Assembly: GCA_002428215.1 (NCBI GenBank)
Contig: DIUI01000008.1
Span: 1 to 13,284, forward strand
Direction: 5' to 3'
DNA length: 13,284 bases
Source: Prolixibacteraceae bacterium UBA6162
GTDB taxonomy: Bacteria; Bacteroidota; Bacteroidia; Bacteroidales; Prolixibacteraceae
A model generated the notes under the pieces. It searched no databases. It was not told where the DNA came from and was given only the letters and a program-made list of their open reading frames with translations. The translations under genes and the position numbers were made by a program. Shown here piece after piece: positions 6,994 to 13,284 of this stretch. Positions within the stretch are counted from its first letter, which is position 1; the number at the start of each line of letters is the position of its first letter.

Positions 6994-9468
6994 TTATTCC
7001 TGAATATAGATCCTTTTTACGCGTTGCGAAATACCTGTGAGCATTTCGTATGGAATAGTTCCTGCTTTTGAAGCCATTTCTGATATTGGAATCTGATCGC
7101 CAAAAATCTCAACCGTATCGCCCGGTTTTATTCCGGCACCGGTAACATCGGCCATACACATATCCATGCAGATGTTTCCAACAATCGGTACCCTTTTCCC
7201 ACCTATTATGAGCTGACCTACACCATTGCTAAGCCTGCGGTCGAGGCCATCGGCATAGCCTACCGGTATGACCGCAATTTCGGAGGGAAACATTACCTGC
7301 CCGGCTCTGTTGTATCCAACGGTTTCGCCGGGAGCTACTTTTTTAACCTGCGAAACGGTGCTTGTAAGTCTGCCTACGGGTTGCAAAGTCCCTTGAATGC
7401 TGCTAACTCCATAGAGGCCTATACCGAGCCGGACCATGTCGAACTGGTATTCAGGAAATCGCTCTATGCCTGCCGAATTGAGCAGATGACGCATTGGAGA
7501 GGTGCCGGTTTTTTGAATGAGATGGTGACTAAGTTCTGAAAATCGCTGAGCCTGCTCATGGGTAAATGTATCGAACATCGGATCGTCTGATGCGGCAAGA
7601 TGAGAAAAGATGGATACGATGTTAAGTCCACTGTCTGGATGCAGCCACTCTGCAAGCGTGTTAAGCTCCTCTTCTGTTTTGAAGCCGAGGCGGTTCATTC
7701 CGGTATCGAGTTTTATATGTACCGGGAACGCTTTTAATGCATTAAGCGAAACCAATGCCTTGAACTCCTCAGCCAGTTGTAAATCGTAGAGATTTGGTTC
7801 CAGTCGGTAGTCAATTAAAAGCTGCAGACTGTGTATTTCCGGATTCATAACCACAATAGGTGTGGTAATGCCCGCATTCCTCAACTCAACTCCCTCGTCG
7901 GCAACGGCCACCGCCAGGTAGTCTATGCGCTGGTATTGCAACATTTTGGCAATTTCGGTATCGCCGGTTCCATAAGAGAAGGCTTTAACCATGGCCATGA
8001 TACGGGTAGTGGGCAAGAGCAGAGACCGGTAGTGATTGAGGTTATCGGTCATTCGGTTAAGGTTGATTTCCAAAACGGTTTGATGCACCTTTTGCTGCAA
8101 GGCCGATGAAATCTCTTCGAAACGAAATTCCCGTGCACCTTTTATCAGGATGGTTGATTGCGACAGGAGTTCGCTCTTTAGCTGCTTCAAGAATGAACCA
8201 ACAGTGGGGTATAAGTTTACAGGCAGGGTAAATATAGCAGCAGCGGAAGCAATGGAGGGTCCGATGCCAATGAGTAAATCGGAGTTGTTGTCAACAAGAA
8301 GTTGGTTTACACGTCGGTAGAGATCAGTTTCGGTTTGGCCCGATTGATGAATATCGGAAAGTATGACGATTTTTCTCGAATGGTGGGTTTCCGCCTCACG
8401 CGACATCACGCTTAACGCAATCTCCAGTGAATTGATGTCGCTGTTGTAATAATCGTTGATGAGTAGACTGCCGTGACTCCCTTTTTTTAGTTCCAGCCTC
8501 ATGGCTACCGGAGACAAATGCTCAAATTTTGGAATCGCGGTCTGAGGGTCGATATCGAGAGCAATCATTGCTGCGAAGCAATGGCAACAGTTTTCGATTG
8601 AGGAATTGTCGGTGAATGGGATCTGAAATTCGTACTCCAGCTGCCCGTGCTGTGCAGAAATATGGGTCGCCCTTACACCGGTTTTTAGCCGGAATTGAAT
8701 TTGTGCCGGCATACCCTGAAGAGACCAGCTTACCCTGGTGATTCCATTGGAGGTACAGTGTTGGTCAATTAAATTTACATAATCGGGCTGATCGGCACAA
8801 TAGACCAGCTTGTGAGCATTGTTAAAAAGCAAAAGCTTTTCCAGCACCTTCTCCTGCAGTGATTCAAAATGTTCTTGATGCGCTTCTCCAATATTGGTAA
8901 AGATACCGACTTGCGGTTCTATAATAGCTCGCAGTTGTGCCATCTCCCCGGGTTGTGAAATCCCTGCCTCGAAGATGGCCAGCCGATGGTTGGGTTGAAT
9001 ATTCCAAACGGAAAGGGGAACCCCCACTTGGGAGTTGTAGCTTTTTGGACTCCGAATGATTGAAATTTCTGGCGACAACAGATCGTGGAGCCACTCCTTC
9101 ACAACAGTTTTGCCATTGCTGCCTGTGATGCCTACCACTGGGATGGAGAAGCACGACCGATGGTGAGCAGCCAAACGCTGCAGCGCCTCGAGGGTATTTT
9201 TTACCCTGATTATGGCTACTTTGATGCTTGCGGAGATTACGGTTGGTTCTGATACCACAAACACCTGAACGCCTCTTTCGGCTAAGTCATTTACGAAGAA
9301 ATGGCCATTGTGGCGCACCCCCTTAATGGCGAAAAAAAGGGTTTCGCTTCCCGGTTGAGCAGTTCGGCTGTCGATGGCCAATCGAGACAGAGAGGTGTTG
9401 GGAGAGAGATCGTTACGTACAAATTCTCCCTTTAGAATTTTGGCGACTAACGACAGCGTGTATATCAT
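6994..9468 (-). CDS. Bifunctional MurF-like ligase / alanine racemase
   Basis: This 824-residue fusion is typical of Bacteroidetes. Residues 1 to about 455 are MurF-like, the ATP-dependent ligase that adds D-Ala-D-Ala to the UDP-MurNAc-tripeptide. The P-loop is GITGSNGKT (113-121), and a later [15 protein letters not shown] (338-352) replaces the more usual DAYNANP-type motif. Residues about 460-824 are a PLP-dependent alanine racemase. It has Lys495 in MVKAFSYG (Schiff base), Tyr719 in ETVGYNRAG (second catalytic base), [15 protein letters not shown] and GNICMDM. Together they would supply D-Ala and use it in peptidoglycan precursor synthesis in the cytosol. The racemase half looks intact. 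The ligase half keeps its nucleotide-binding loop but diverges elsewhere, and I cannot exclude that a separate MurF does most of the ligation. The ATG overlaps the tdk stop by 4 bases (ATGA), suggesting translational coupling. Confidence 0.95.
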   Translation of the reverse strand: MIYTLSLVAKILKGEFVRNDLSPNTSLSRLAIDSRTAQPGSETLFFAIKGVRHNGHFFVNDLAERGVQVFVVSEPTVISASIKVAIIRVKNTLEALQRLAAHHRSCFSIPVVGITGSNGKTVVKEWLHDLLSPEISIIRSPKSYNSQVGVPLSVWNIQPNHRLAIFEAGISQPGEMAQLRAIIEPQVGIFTNIGEAHQEHFESLQEKVLEKLLLFNNAHKLVYCADQPDYVNLIDQHCTSNGITRVSWSLQGMPAQIQFRLKTGVRATHISAQHGQLEYEFQIPFTDNSSIENCCHCFAAMIALDIDPQTAIPKFEHLSPVAMRLELKKGSHGSLLINDYYNSDINSLEIALSVMSREAETHHSRKIVILSDIHQSGQTETDLYRRVNQLLVDNNSDLLIGIGPSIASAAAIFTLPVNLYPTVGSFLKQLKSELLSQSTILIKGAREFRFEEISSALQQKVHQTVLEINLNRMTDNLNHYRSLLLPTTRIMAMVKAFSYGTGDTEIAKMLQYQRIDYLAVAVADEGVELRNAGITTPIVVMNPEIHSLQLLIDYRLEPNLYDLQLAEEFKALVSLNALKAFPVHIKLDTGMNRLGFKTEEELNTLAEWLHPDSGLNIVSIFSHLAASDDPMFDTFTHEQAQRFSELSHHLIQKTGTSPMRHLLNSAGIERFPEYQFDMVRLGIGLYGVSSIQGTLQPVGRLTSTVSQVKKVAPGETVGYNRAGQVMFPSEIAVIPVGYADGLDRRLSNGVGQLIIGGKRVPIVGNICMDMCMADVTGAGIKPGDTVEIFGDQIPISEMASKAGTIPYEMLTGISQRVKRIYIQE

Positions 9469-10049
9469 GGGTTGGGTTTGCCGGCATGGTTATAGCAGCT
9501 TCGACAAAGCGGTTCGTAAATATCTTTTTCACCTAAAAGTACCACTTGTTCTTTGGTGGTTGTTCGGTGCGAAAACTGTGCGATAGAACCGCATCGCATA
9601 CAGATGGCATGTACTTTGGTAACGTAATCGGCCACGGCCATCAAGCCGGGAATTGGACCGAACGGCTCCCCTCTGAAATCCATATCCAGGCCTGCCACAA
9701 TGACTCTGGCCCCCTGATTGGCAAGTTGTATGGCAACATTCACCAGGTGTTTGTCGAAAAACTGTGCCTCGTCGATGGCTACCACATCCACATCGTTGGC
9801 CAGCAGAAGAATGTTGGAGGAGTTCTCAACCGGTGTTGAAGGAATTGTATTTTCGTCGTGCGAAACTACATCGACTGCTGAATAGCGAACATCAATGGCC
9901 GGCTTGAAAATCTCCACACGCTGCTTTGCAATCCTGGCGCGCTTTATTCTTCGGATGAGCTCTTCGGTTTTTCCCGAGAACATCGATCCGCAAATAACTT
10001 CAATGGTGCCAGTGCGCCTTGTGTGGTTTAATTCCCGTTCGATAAACAT
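9465..10049 (-). CDS. tdk: Thymidine kinase, type II (zinc-containing)
   Basis: The product phosphorylates thymidine to dTMP with ATP, salvaging pyrimidine deoxynucleosides in the cytosol. From the chosen ATG at 10049 it has 194 residues: P-loop GSMFSGKT (21-28), the DEAQFF motif (93-98) containing the catalytic Glu, [13 protein letters not shown] (120-132), and two Cys pairs (CMRC 150-153; CRSC 182-185) that form the structural zinc site. All expected features of the tetrameric type II family are present. A GTG at 10085 would add 12 residues, but it lies next to the likely transcription start and the extension has no family character, so the ATG is preferred. It is the first gene of a two-gene unit with murF/alr. 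A promoter-like box for it lies at 10103-10109. Confidence 0.96.
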   Translation of the reverse strand: MFIERELNHTRRTGTIEVICGSMFSGKTEELIRRIKRARIAKQRVEIFKPAIDVRYSAVDVVSHDENTIPSTPVENSSNILLLANDVDVVAIDEAQFFDKHLVNVAIQLANQGARVIVAGLDMDFRGEPFGPIPGLMAVADYVTKVHAICMRCGSIAQFSHRTTTKEQVVLLGEKDIYEPLCRSCYNHAGKPNP

Positions 10050-10085
10050 GGCTTGGGTGAAATAAGAAATTAGTACTTTTACCAC

Positions 10086-10109
10086 TTATACTTTGGGTAG
10101 CACAAAGTA
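10086..10109. promoter_or_regulatory. Palindromic pair of facing -7-like boxes between tdk and the 10150 gene
   Basis: TACTTTG at 10089-10095 and its exact reverse complement CAAAGTA at 10103-10109 are separated by 7 bp. Extended, they read TTATACTTTG on the + strand and GTTTACTTTG on the - strand. Each resembles a Bacteroidetes -7 box pointing at a gene: + towards 10150, - towards tdk. If both are used, the two start sites would fall in or beside the 7-bp spacer, and polymerases could not occupy both together. The palindrome could instead be an operator. No strong -33 element was found; TCTG at the expected distance on the - strand is a 3 of 4 match. Confidence 0.45.
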
Positions 10110-10149
10110 AACGAAAAATCAAAAAAATCAGAGAAAACATTCACACAAC

Positions 10150-10962
10150 ATGGATATTAAGCGGGTACTTCAGGTTTTGTTGCGCGATATTACTGATTTG
10201 CAGCAGTTTGTAGAAGAAGTTAAGAGTGACGCATCTCCGGGGATTACGGATCTGGAGCTGATAGAGACCCGACTGTCGGGGATAAAGCATATGCTTGAAC
10301 GTTCGGCAGAGGGAATGGGAGAGTTGCAGCGCCAACTATATGCGGCGGAGCAGCGGGCAAATGCTCTGGCATCGGCTGTTGTTCCGGTCTCTGTTGAAAC
10401 GTCCGGAAAAGAGATTTCGAAGCAAAATGAACCATCCAATTTGGCACCGGAGAACAAAGCCCCCAAAGTGGAAGTGCAGGAGCAAATCCGGGAAGTGACA
10501 GAAGCTGTTGAATCTGAACAGCCGCCTGTTGCAACTGCCGTTGAGGTAGATATTCCGGTTACTGAGGTAAAGAATCCGGAAGCCGAGGTGTCGGTGGAAG
10601 AACCTGTCGGCGATAGAGTCGATTTGGTTGAGAATCCCGGAGATCATGCGGTTTTGGGGGAGAAGTTCAGCCAGAGTAAGTCTTTAAACGATTTGCTGGT
10701 AGAGCAAGGTAAGGGCGACAGTAAATACAGTCATATGCCGATAATCAGTTTACAGGCAGCGGTGGGTATTAACGACCGTTTCCTTTTTACCCGGGAGCTG
10801 TTCGATGGAAATGCACAGCACTATCAGGAGGTTATGGCACGGCTCGATGGCATGCAGAATCTTCAGGAGGCTGCGGCCTTTCTTCGCTCAACCTTTACCT
10901 GGAAGAAGAACGATACCAGTTTAAAGTTTATCGAGTTGGTGCGACGCCGGTTTCAGTCGTAA
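10150..10962 (+). CDS. Hypothetical two-part protein with acidic Pro/Val/Glu linker
   Basis: This 270-residue protein belongs to no named family I recognise. Three parts are visible. Residues 1-75 look helical, probably partly coiled coil (LQVLLRDITDLQQFVEEVK, then LELIETRLSGIKHMLERSAEGMGELQRQL). Residues about 76-170 are low complexity and acidic, rich in Val, Glu and Pro, and probably disordered. Residues 175-270 form a compact C-terminal module beginning SKSLNDLLVEQ and continuing ISLQAAVGINDRFLFTRELFDGNAQHYQ, then LDGMQNLQEAAAFLRSTFTW and LVRRRF. The INDRFLFTRELFDG segment resembles C-termini I recall from uncharacterised Bacteroidetes proteins. There is no signal peptide or membrane segment, so a cytosolic scaffold or adaptor is plausible but only inferred. 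It is followed by rsmI after 52 bp and faces away from tdk across a shared 100-bp control region. Confidence 0.85.
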   Translation: MDIKRVLQVLLRDITDLQQFVEEVKSDASPGITDLELIETRLSGIKHMLERSAEGMGELQRQLYAAEQRANALASAVVPVSVETSGKEISKQNEPSNLAPENKAPKVEVQEQIREVTEAVESEQPPVATAVEVDIPVTEVKNPEAEVSVEEPVGDRVDLVENPGDHAVLGEKFSQSKSLNDLLVEQGKGDSKYSHMPIISLQAAVGINDRFLFTRELFDGNAQHYQEVMARLDGMQNLQEAAAFLRSTFTWKKNDTSLKFIELVRRRFQS

Positions 10963-10972
10963 TATCTACAGG

Positions 10973-10981
10973 TATTCTTTG
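10973..10981 (+). promoter_or_regulatory. rsmI: Candidate -7 box (TATTCTTTG) before rsmI
   Basis: TATTCTTTG lies 33 bp upstream of the rsmI ATG, just after the stop of the preceding gene. It shares the TATnCTTTG form with 4410-4418 and 10087-10095. It has three bases between TA and TTTG rather than the consensus two, and no clear -33 element. rsmI may also be read from the upstream promoter. Confidence 0.3.
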
Positions 10982-11014
10982 TCGATACAAATAGTACCCT
11001 CCTAACAACTATAT

Positions 11015-11734
11015 ATGACAACAAGCGGAAAGCTATACATCGTGCCAACGCCTATTGGTAACCTCGACGACATCACCCTGCGTGCTCTAAAGGTTTTGTC
11101 TGCAGCTGCTGTGGTACTGGCCGAAGATACGCGGGTTTCGGCCCGGTTAATGGCACACTACAAGATTGAAACCCGTTTGATGGCTCATCATAAATTCAAC
11201 GAGCATGCATCGGTGGGTAAGGTAGCTGCTATGGTCGAAGGGGGTCAGGATGTGGCACTCATCTCTGATGCCGGCACGCCAGGAATTTCCGATCCCGGCT
11301 TTCTTTTGGTCAGAACCTGTTTAGAGCGCGGACTCGAGGTCGAATGTTTGCCCGGAGCTACTGCTTTTGTGCCGGCTTTGGTTGAATCAGGTTTGCCGGC
11401 CGACCGTTTTGTTTTTGAGGGATTTTTACCACAAAAGAAGGGACGCCAGAAACGACTGCTTGCCCTGGCAGAGGAGCCGCGTACCATCATCTTTTACGAA
11501 TCGCCACACAGAGTCGTGAAGTTATTGACTGAACTTAAAGAGATTTTTGGGGCAGACAGGCTATGTAGTGTAAGCCGCGAAATTTCTAAGATGTTTGGAG
11601 AAACAGTTCGCGGCACCATTCAGGAGATGCTCGAACATTTTACAGCAAAGCCGCCCCGCGGCGAATTTGTGGTAGTGCTGGGTGGCTGGCAGCGCCTACG
11701 AAGTGAAGACCCCGAAGCCACCGGCGAGGAGTAA
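11015..11734 (+). CDS. rsmI: 16S rRNA (cytidine1402-2'-O)-methyltransferase
   Basis: RsmI uses S-adenosylmethionine to methylate the ribose of C1402 in 16S rRNA at the decoding centre, supporting fidelity of initiation. The 239-residue protein shows the family's tetrapyrrole-methylase-like fold. Visible motifs are LYIVPTPIGNLDDITLRAL (7-25), LAEDTR (35-40), ALISDAGTPGISDPG (81-95), PGATAFVPAL (113-122), FEGFLP (134-139), IIFYESPHR (158-166) and SREISKMFGET (187-197). The last 15 or so residues form a charged tail. The ATG at 11015 places the first strand at residue 7, as is usual. Length and motifs are complete. Confidence 0.97.
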   Translation: MTTSGKLYIVPTPIGNLDDITLRALKVLSAAAVVLAEDTRVSARLMAHYKIETRLMAHHKFNEHASVGKVAAMVEGGQDVALISDAGTPGISDPGFLLVRTCLERGLEVECLPGATAFVPALVESGLPADRFVFEGFLPQKKGRQKRLLALAEEPRTIIFYESPHRVVKLLTELKEIFGADRLCSVSREISKMFGETVRGTIQEMLEHFTAKPPRGEFVVVLGGWQRLRSEDPEATGEE

Positions 11735-11777
11735 TCCCTCAATATTTTAAATAAACACAACCCAACCCAAACTCCCC

Positions 11778-12479
11778 ATGTACAGGCATCTCTTTTTCGA
11801 CCTCGACAATACACTGTGGGATTTCGATCTCAATTCCAAACTGGCGATGATTGAAGTGTGGAGCAGTTATTCTCTGCCCGTGAACGATTTTGAACGTTTT
11901 TTTTCTGTTTACAATTTCCATAACGACCGGTTGTGGGCAGCCTATCGTGCACATGAGATATCCAAGCAGGAGCTAAGTTCTTCCCGGTTTTCTTTGTCTC
12001 TGAGTGAAGCCGGTTATGGTATGATCGAGGGAGCTGAATTTAACCAGCGCTACCTCGACAGGATGCCGTTGCAGCCGCATCTCTGCTCAGGTGCCATTGA
12101 ATTGCTGGAGCAACTGTTAGGTAAATATAGGATGCACATAATTACAAACGGTTTCGCAGAAGTACAGCACCGGAAGATGGAACTCAGCGGACTTCTGCCA
12201 TTTTTCGACCGTATCTTTATTTCAGAAGAGGTACAGGCACCTAAGCCATCGCCGATAATTTTTCACCATGCTCTCAAAAGTTGCAATGCCCGTAAAATGG
12301 AGAGTGTAATGATTGGCGACTCATGGGATGTAGATATACTGGGGGCCAAAGCTGTAGGCATTGATCAGATCTTTTACAACCGGCATGGGGAAATCTTTGA
12401 GTTTTCCACTCCCAAAGCCAGGGGCAAAGGCCGCACAATACAGGTGGCTGATTTATCTGAGATAGCGGCACATCTGTAG
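11778..12479 (+). CDS. YjjG-like HAD phosphatase (noncanonical nucleotide 5'-nucleotidase)
   Basis: This 233-residue haloacid-dehalogenase-type hydrolase has motif I FDLDNTLWDF (7-16, nucleophile Asp8 and acid/base Asp10). A helical cap follows at about residues 18-95. Motif II is IITNGF (121-126, Thr123), motif III is the Lys of QAPKPSPIIF (153-162, Lys156), and motif IV is MIGDSWDVDILGA (178-190, Asp181 and Asp185). The NTLWDF opening and TNGF motif are characteristic of the YjjG group, whose E. coli member dephosphorylates damaged or noncanonical pyrimidine nucleotides. Exact substrate is inferred from the family and could differ. It starts 43 bp after rsmI without a visible promoter, so co-transcription with rsmI is likely. 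A hairpin lies about 50 bp after its stop. Confidence 0.9.
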   Translation: MYRHLFFDLDNTLWDFDLNSKLAMIEVWSSYSLPVNDFERFFSVYNFHNDRLWAAYRAHEISKQELSSSRFSLSLSEAGYGMIEGAEFNQRYLDRMPLQPHLCSGAIELLEQLLGKYRMHIITNGFAEVQHRKMELSGLLPFFDRIFISEEVQAPKPSPIIFHHALKSCNARKMESVMIGDSWDVDILGAKAVGIDQIFYNRHGEIFEFSTPKARGKGRTIQVADLSEIAAHL

Positions 12480-12528
12480 TATTAGTGCGTAGTTGTTGCC
12501 ATAGCATTCCGGCCTGAATATACTGCTG

Positions 12529-12550
12529 AATGAGGGTTTTTACCCGCATT
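12529..12550 (+). terminator. Hairpin after the HAD gene, possible weak terminator
   Basis: AATG-A-GGGT (12529-12537) pairs with ACCC-G-CATT (12542-12550) around a TTTT loop, with one A/G mismatch. It is 50 bp beyond the HAD stop. No U-run follows directly, so alone it is a poor intrinsic terminator; the next hairpin, which ends in a T-rich arm, may act with it. Confidence 0.45.
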
Positions 12551-12552
12551 TG

Positions 12553-12580
12553 AGTGAAAAAGAGCAGATATTTTTTCACT
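12553..12580. repeat. Perfect 9-bp inverted repeat with T-rich arm
   Basis: AGTGAAAAA at 12553-12561 is the exact complement of TTTTTCACT at 12572-12580, with a 10-nt loop. It directly follows the preceding hairpin and abuts the next inverted repeat. Its A-rich and T-rich arms could give a terminator-like structure in either direction. Confidence 0.6.
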
Positions 12581-12653
12581 TGTCCAAAAATTATGATTAC
12601 CAAGTAAAATAGATAAGTAGCTGTAAATTAAGCTGCTATTCGCTTTTTGGACA
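12581..12653. repeat. 73-bp unit bounded by perfect 10-bp inverted repeats, with an inner hairpin
   Basis: TGTCCAAAAA at 12581-12590 and TTTTTGGACA at 12644-12653 are perfect reverse complements. Inside, AGTAGCT (12616-12622) pairs with AGCTGCT (12631-12637) with one G-U pair and an 8-nt loop. The whole can fold as an outer stem enclosing a hairpin. The outline resembles a very small inverted-repeat element, but there is no coding content, and the flanks (CACT and CCCG) show no target duplication. A structured RNA or a regulator-binding palindrome is equally possible. Confidence 0.6.
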
Positions 12654-12668
12654 CCCGGATTTATGGAA

Positions 12669-12688
12669 ATATTAAAAAATGTTAATAT
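12669..12688. repeat. AT-rich 7-bp inverted repeat, possible operator
   Basis: ATATTAA (12669-12675) and TTAATAT (12682-12688) are exact complements with a 6-bp spacer. The dyad lies about 50 bp before the promoter-like TACTTTG at 12738. Position would suit a regulator site, but AT-only repeats of this length arise easily by chance. Confidence 0.35.
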
Positions 12689-12737
12689 CTGTATAAATTT
12701 ATTGAACAGACGGGTATCATGTATTGGATTGTTGGTT

Positions 12738-12744
12738 TACTTTG
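12738..12744 (+). promoter_or_regulatory. Candidate -7 box (TACTTTG) for the susC-like gene
   Basis: TTTACTTTG (12736-12744) matches the sequence of the - strand box facing tdk at 10103-10111. A start near 12751 would give a leader of about 127 nt. No -33 TTTG is seen at the usual distance. AACCTTTG at 12781-12788 is a weaker alternative. Confidence 0.35.
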
Positions 12745-12839
12745 CCTCCTGCTAATAAAGTGTAACCATTTTAGTCAAAAAACCTTTGAATCAATACCTA
12801 AGTCTCTCTTGGTGTGTAATTATTGGTATGTCGACTGGA

Positions 12840-12861
12840 ATGATAACCATTGTTTTATCAT
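12840..12861 (+). promoter_or_regulatory. Hairpin in the 5' leader just before the susC-like start codon
   Basis: ATGATAA (12840-12846) pairs exactly with TTATCAT (12855-12861) around an 8-nt loop, ending 16 nt before the ATG at 12878. A stem so near the start would sit at the edge of the ribosome footprint and might affect translation. It is AT-rich and therefore weak. Confidence 0.4.
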
Positions 12862-12877
12862 ACTTAAATCGATTTTT

Positions 12878-13284
12878 ATGAAAAAAGTTGGACTGTTAAT
12901 GGCCTTCTTTGTTTTAGGCCTTCAGGTTTTGTTTGCGCAGACCCGCGAAATAACCGGAACGGTGACTTCTGCCGACGACGGTGCTCCCATACCGGGGGTT
13001 TCTGTAGTGGTAAAAGGCACTACGCAGGGTACGGTTACCGATATGGACGGTCGCTACCGTTTGTCGGCTCCTGCCGCAACGCAAAACCTGATTTTCTCTT
13101 TTGTAGGCATGGCGATGCAGGATGTTGTTATTGCCGGTCGCTCAGAAATCTCTGTGGTGCTGCAATCAGCAACCATTGGAGTAGATGAGGTCGTAGTAAC
13201 AGCTCTGGGTATCTCCCGCGAACGCAAATCGCTGGGATATGCTGTGCAGGATGTTAAGAGCGATGAATTGGTTCGGGCCGGTTC
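12878..13284 (+). CDS. SusC/RagA-type TonB-dependent outer-membrane receptor, N-terminal part (cut by window end)
   Basis: The frame is open from the ATG at 12878 to the window edge, giving 135 residues plus a partial codon. A signal peptide (MKKVGLLMAFFVLGLQVLFA) is probably cleaved after Ala20. A carboxypeptidase-D regulatory-like beta domain follows at about residues 24-97. It includes EITGTVTSADDGAPIPGVSV and GTTQGTVTDMDGRYRL. The junction DEVVVTALGISRERKSLGYAVQDV (103-126) marks entry into the plug domain and is the signature of SusC-type receptors. These pair with a SusD lipoprotein to import glycans or peptides across the outer membrane using TonB energy; the partner and substrate genes would lie beyond the window. 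The start is supported by the signal peptide and an AT-rich leader without Shine-Dalgarno sequence. Normal length is about 1000 residues. Confidence 0.95.
   Translation, partial: MKKVGLLMAFFVLGLQVLFAQTREITGTVTSADDGAPIPGVSVVVKGTTQGTVTDMDGRYRLSAPAATQNLIFSFVGMAMQDVVIAGRSEISVVLQSATIGVDEVVVTALGISRERKSLGYAVQDVKSDELVRAG

Larger units (their letters stand above)
12480..12877 (+). other. 398-bp gene-free region rich in inverted repeats, upstream of the susC-like gene
   Basis: I see no plausible gene here on either strand. The only open frame of any length on the - strand runs antisense into the HAD gene and has no family character. The stretch is AT-rich and holds at least five inverted repeats, listed separately at 12529-12550, 12553-12580, 12581-12653, 12669-12688 and 12840-12861. 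The left part probably serves to end the rsmI/HAD transcript, and the right part is probably the promoter and leader of the SusC-like receptor gene. Confidence 0.7.

Noticed and set aside
7831..8109. 92-codon open frame on the + strand
   Set aside because: It is antisense to the alanine racemase half of the fusion and shows no protein-family signal.
10050..10085. Upstream GTG start for tdk adding 12 residues
   Set aside because: The extension falls next to the predicted transcription start and has no family similarity; the ATG at 10049 gives a normal-length enzyme.
12274..12603. 109-codon open frame on the - strand into the gene-free region
   Set aside because: Most of it is antisense to the HAD gene motif III-IV region. 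The part outside coincides with hairpins, and the product is low in recognisable features.
12581..12653. Calling the 10-bp inverted repeats an insertion sequence
   Set aside because: There is no transposase, no flanking target duplication, and the unit is only 73 bp, so it is reported as a repeat only.
1..13284. Defence island, prophage, integrative element or CRISPR array
   Set aside because: No integrase, transposase, toxin-antitoxin pair, restriction gene or regularly spaced repeats were found; the genes are mainly core functions with similar composition.

Overview
The window looks like a chromosomal segment of a Bacteroidota (Bacteroidetes) bacterium, probably near the Bacteroidales/Marinilabiliales. 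Evidence: a SusC-type TonB-dependent receptor start, a GldB-like gliding lipoprotein, a fused MurF-alanine racemase, a DUF1080 lipoprotein, weak or absent Shine-Dalgarno sequences, and several upstream motifs ending in TTTG that resemble the Bacteroidetes -7 box. Species cannot be named from the sequence alone.

Layout. 1-1273 (+): the C-terminal end of a sigma-54 activator whose AAA+ domain is followed by no DNA-binding domain, then a GT2 glycosyltransferase. 1266-2306 (-): a 6-phosphofructokinase meeting the glycosyltransferase tail to tail with an 8-bp overlap. 2447-3226 (+): a DUF1080 lipoprotein with its own promoter and terminator. 3282-4292 (-) and 4522-6165 (+): divergent gldB-like and glutamine-dependent nadE genes. 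6250-6948 (+): a Crp/Fnr-family regulator. 6994-10049 (-): a tdk to murF/alr pair joined by a 4-base stop/start overlap. 10150-12479 (+): a two-part conserved-looking hypothetical protein, rsmI, and a YjjG-like HAD phosphatase. 12480-12877: a 398-bp gene-free stretch dense in inverted repeats. 12878-end (+): the start of a SusC-like outer-membrane receptor.

Functionally most of this is core metabolism and envelope biology: glycolysis (PFK), NAD synthesis (NadE), thymidine salvage (Tdk), peptidoglycan precursors (MurF/Alr), rRNA modification (RsmI), nucleotide housecleaning (HAD), and surface functions (GT2, GldB, DUF1080, SusC). No tRNA, rRNA, CRISPR array, transposase or defence cassette was seen. 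I found no convincing undescribed multi-gene system. The best leads are the hypothetical protein at 10150-10962, the face-to-face promoter-like palindrome at 10086-10109, the inverted-repeat cluster upstream of the SusC gene, and the HTH-less sigma-54 activator.
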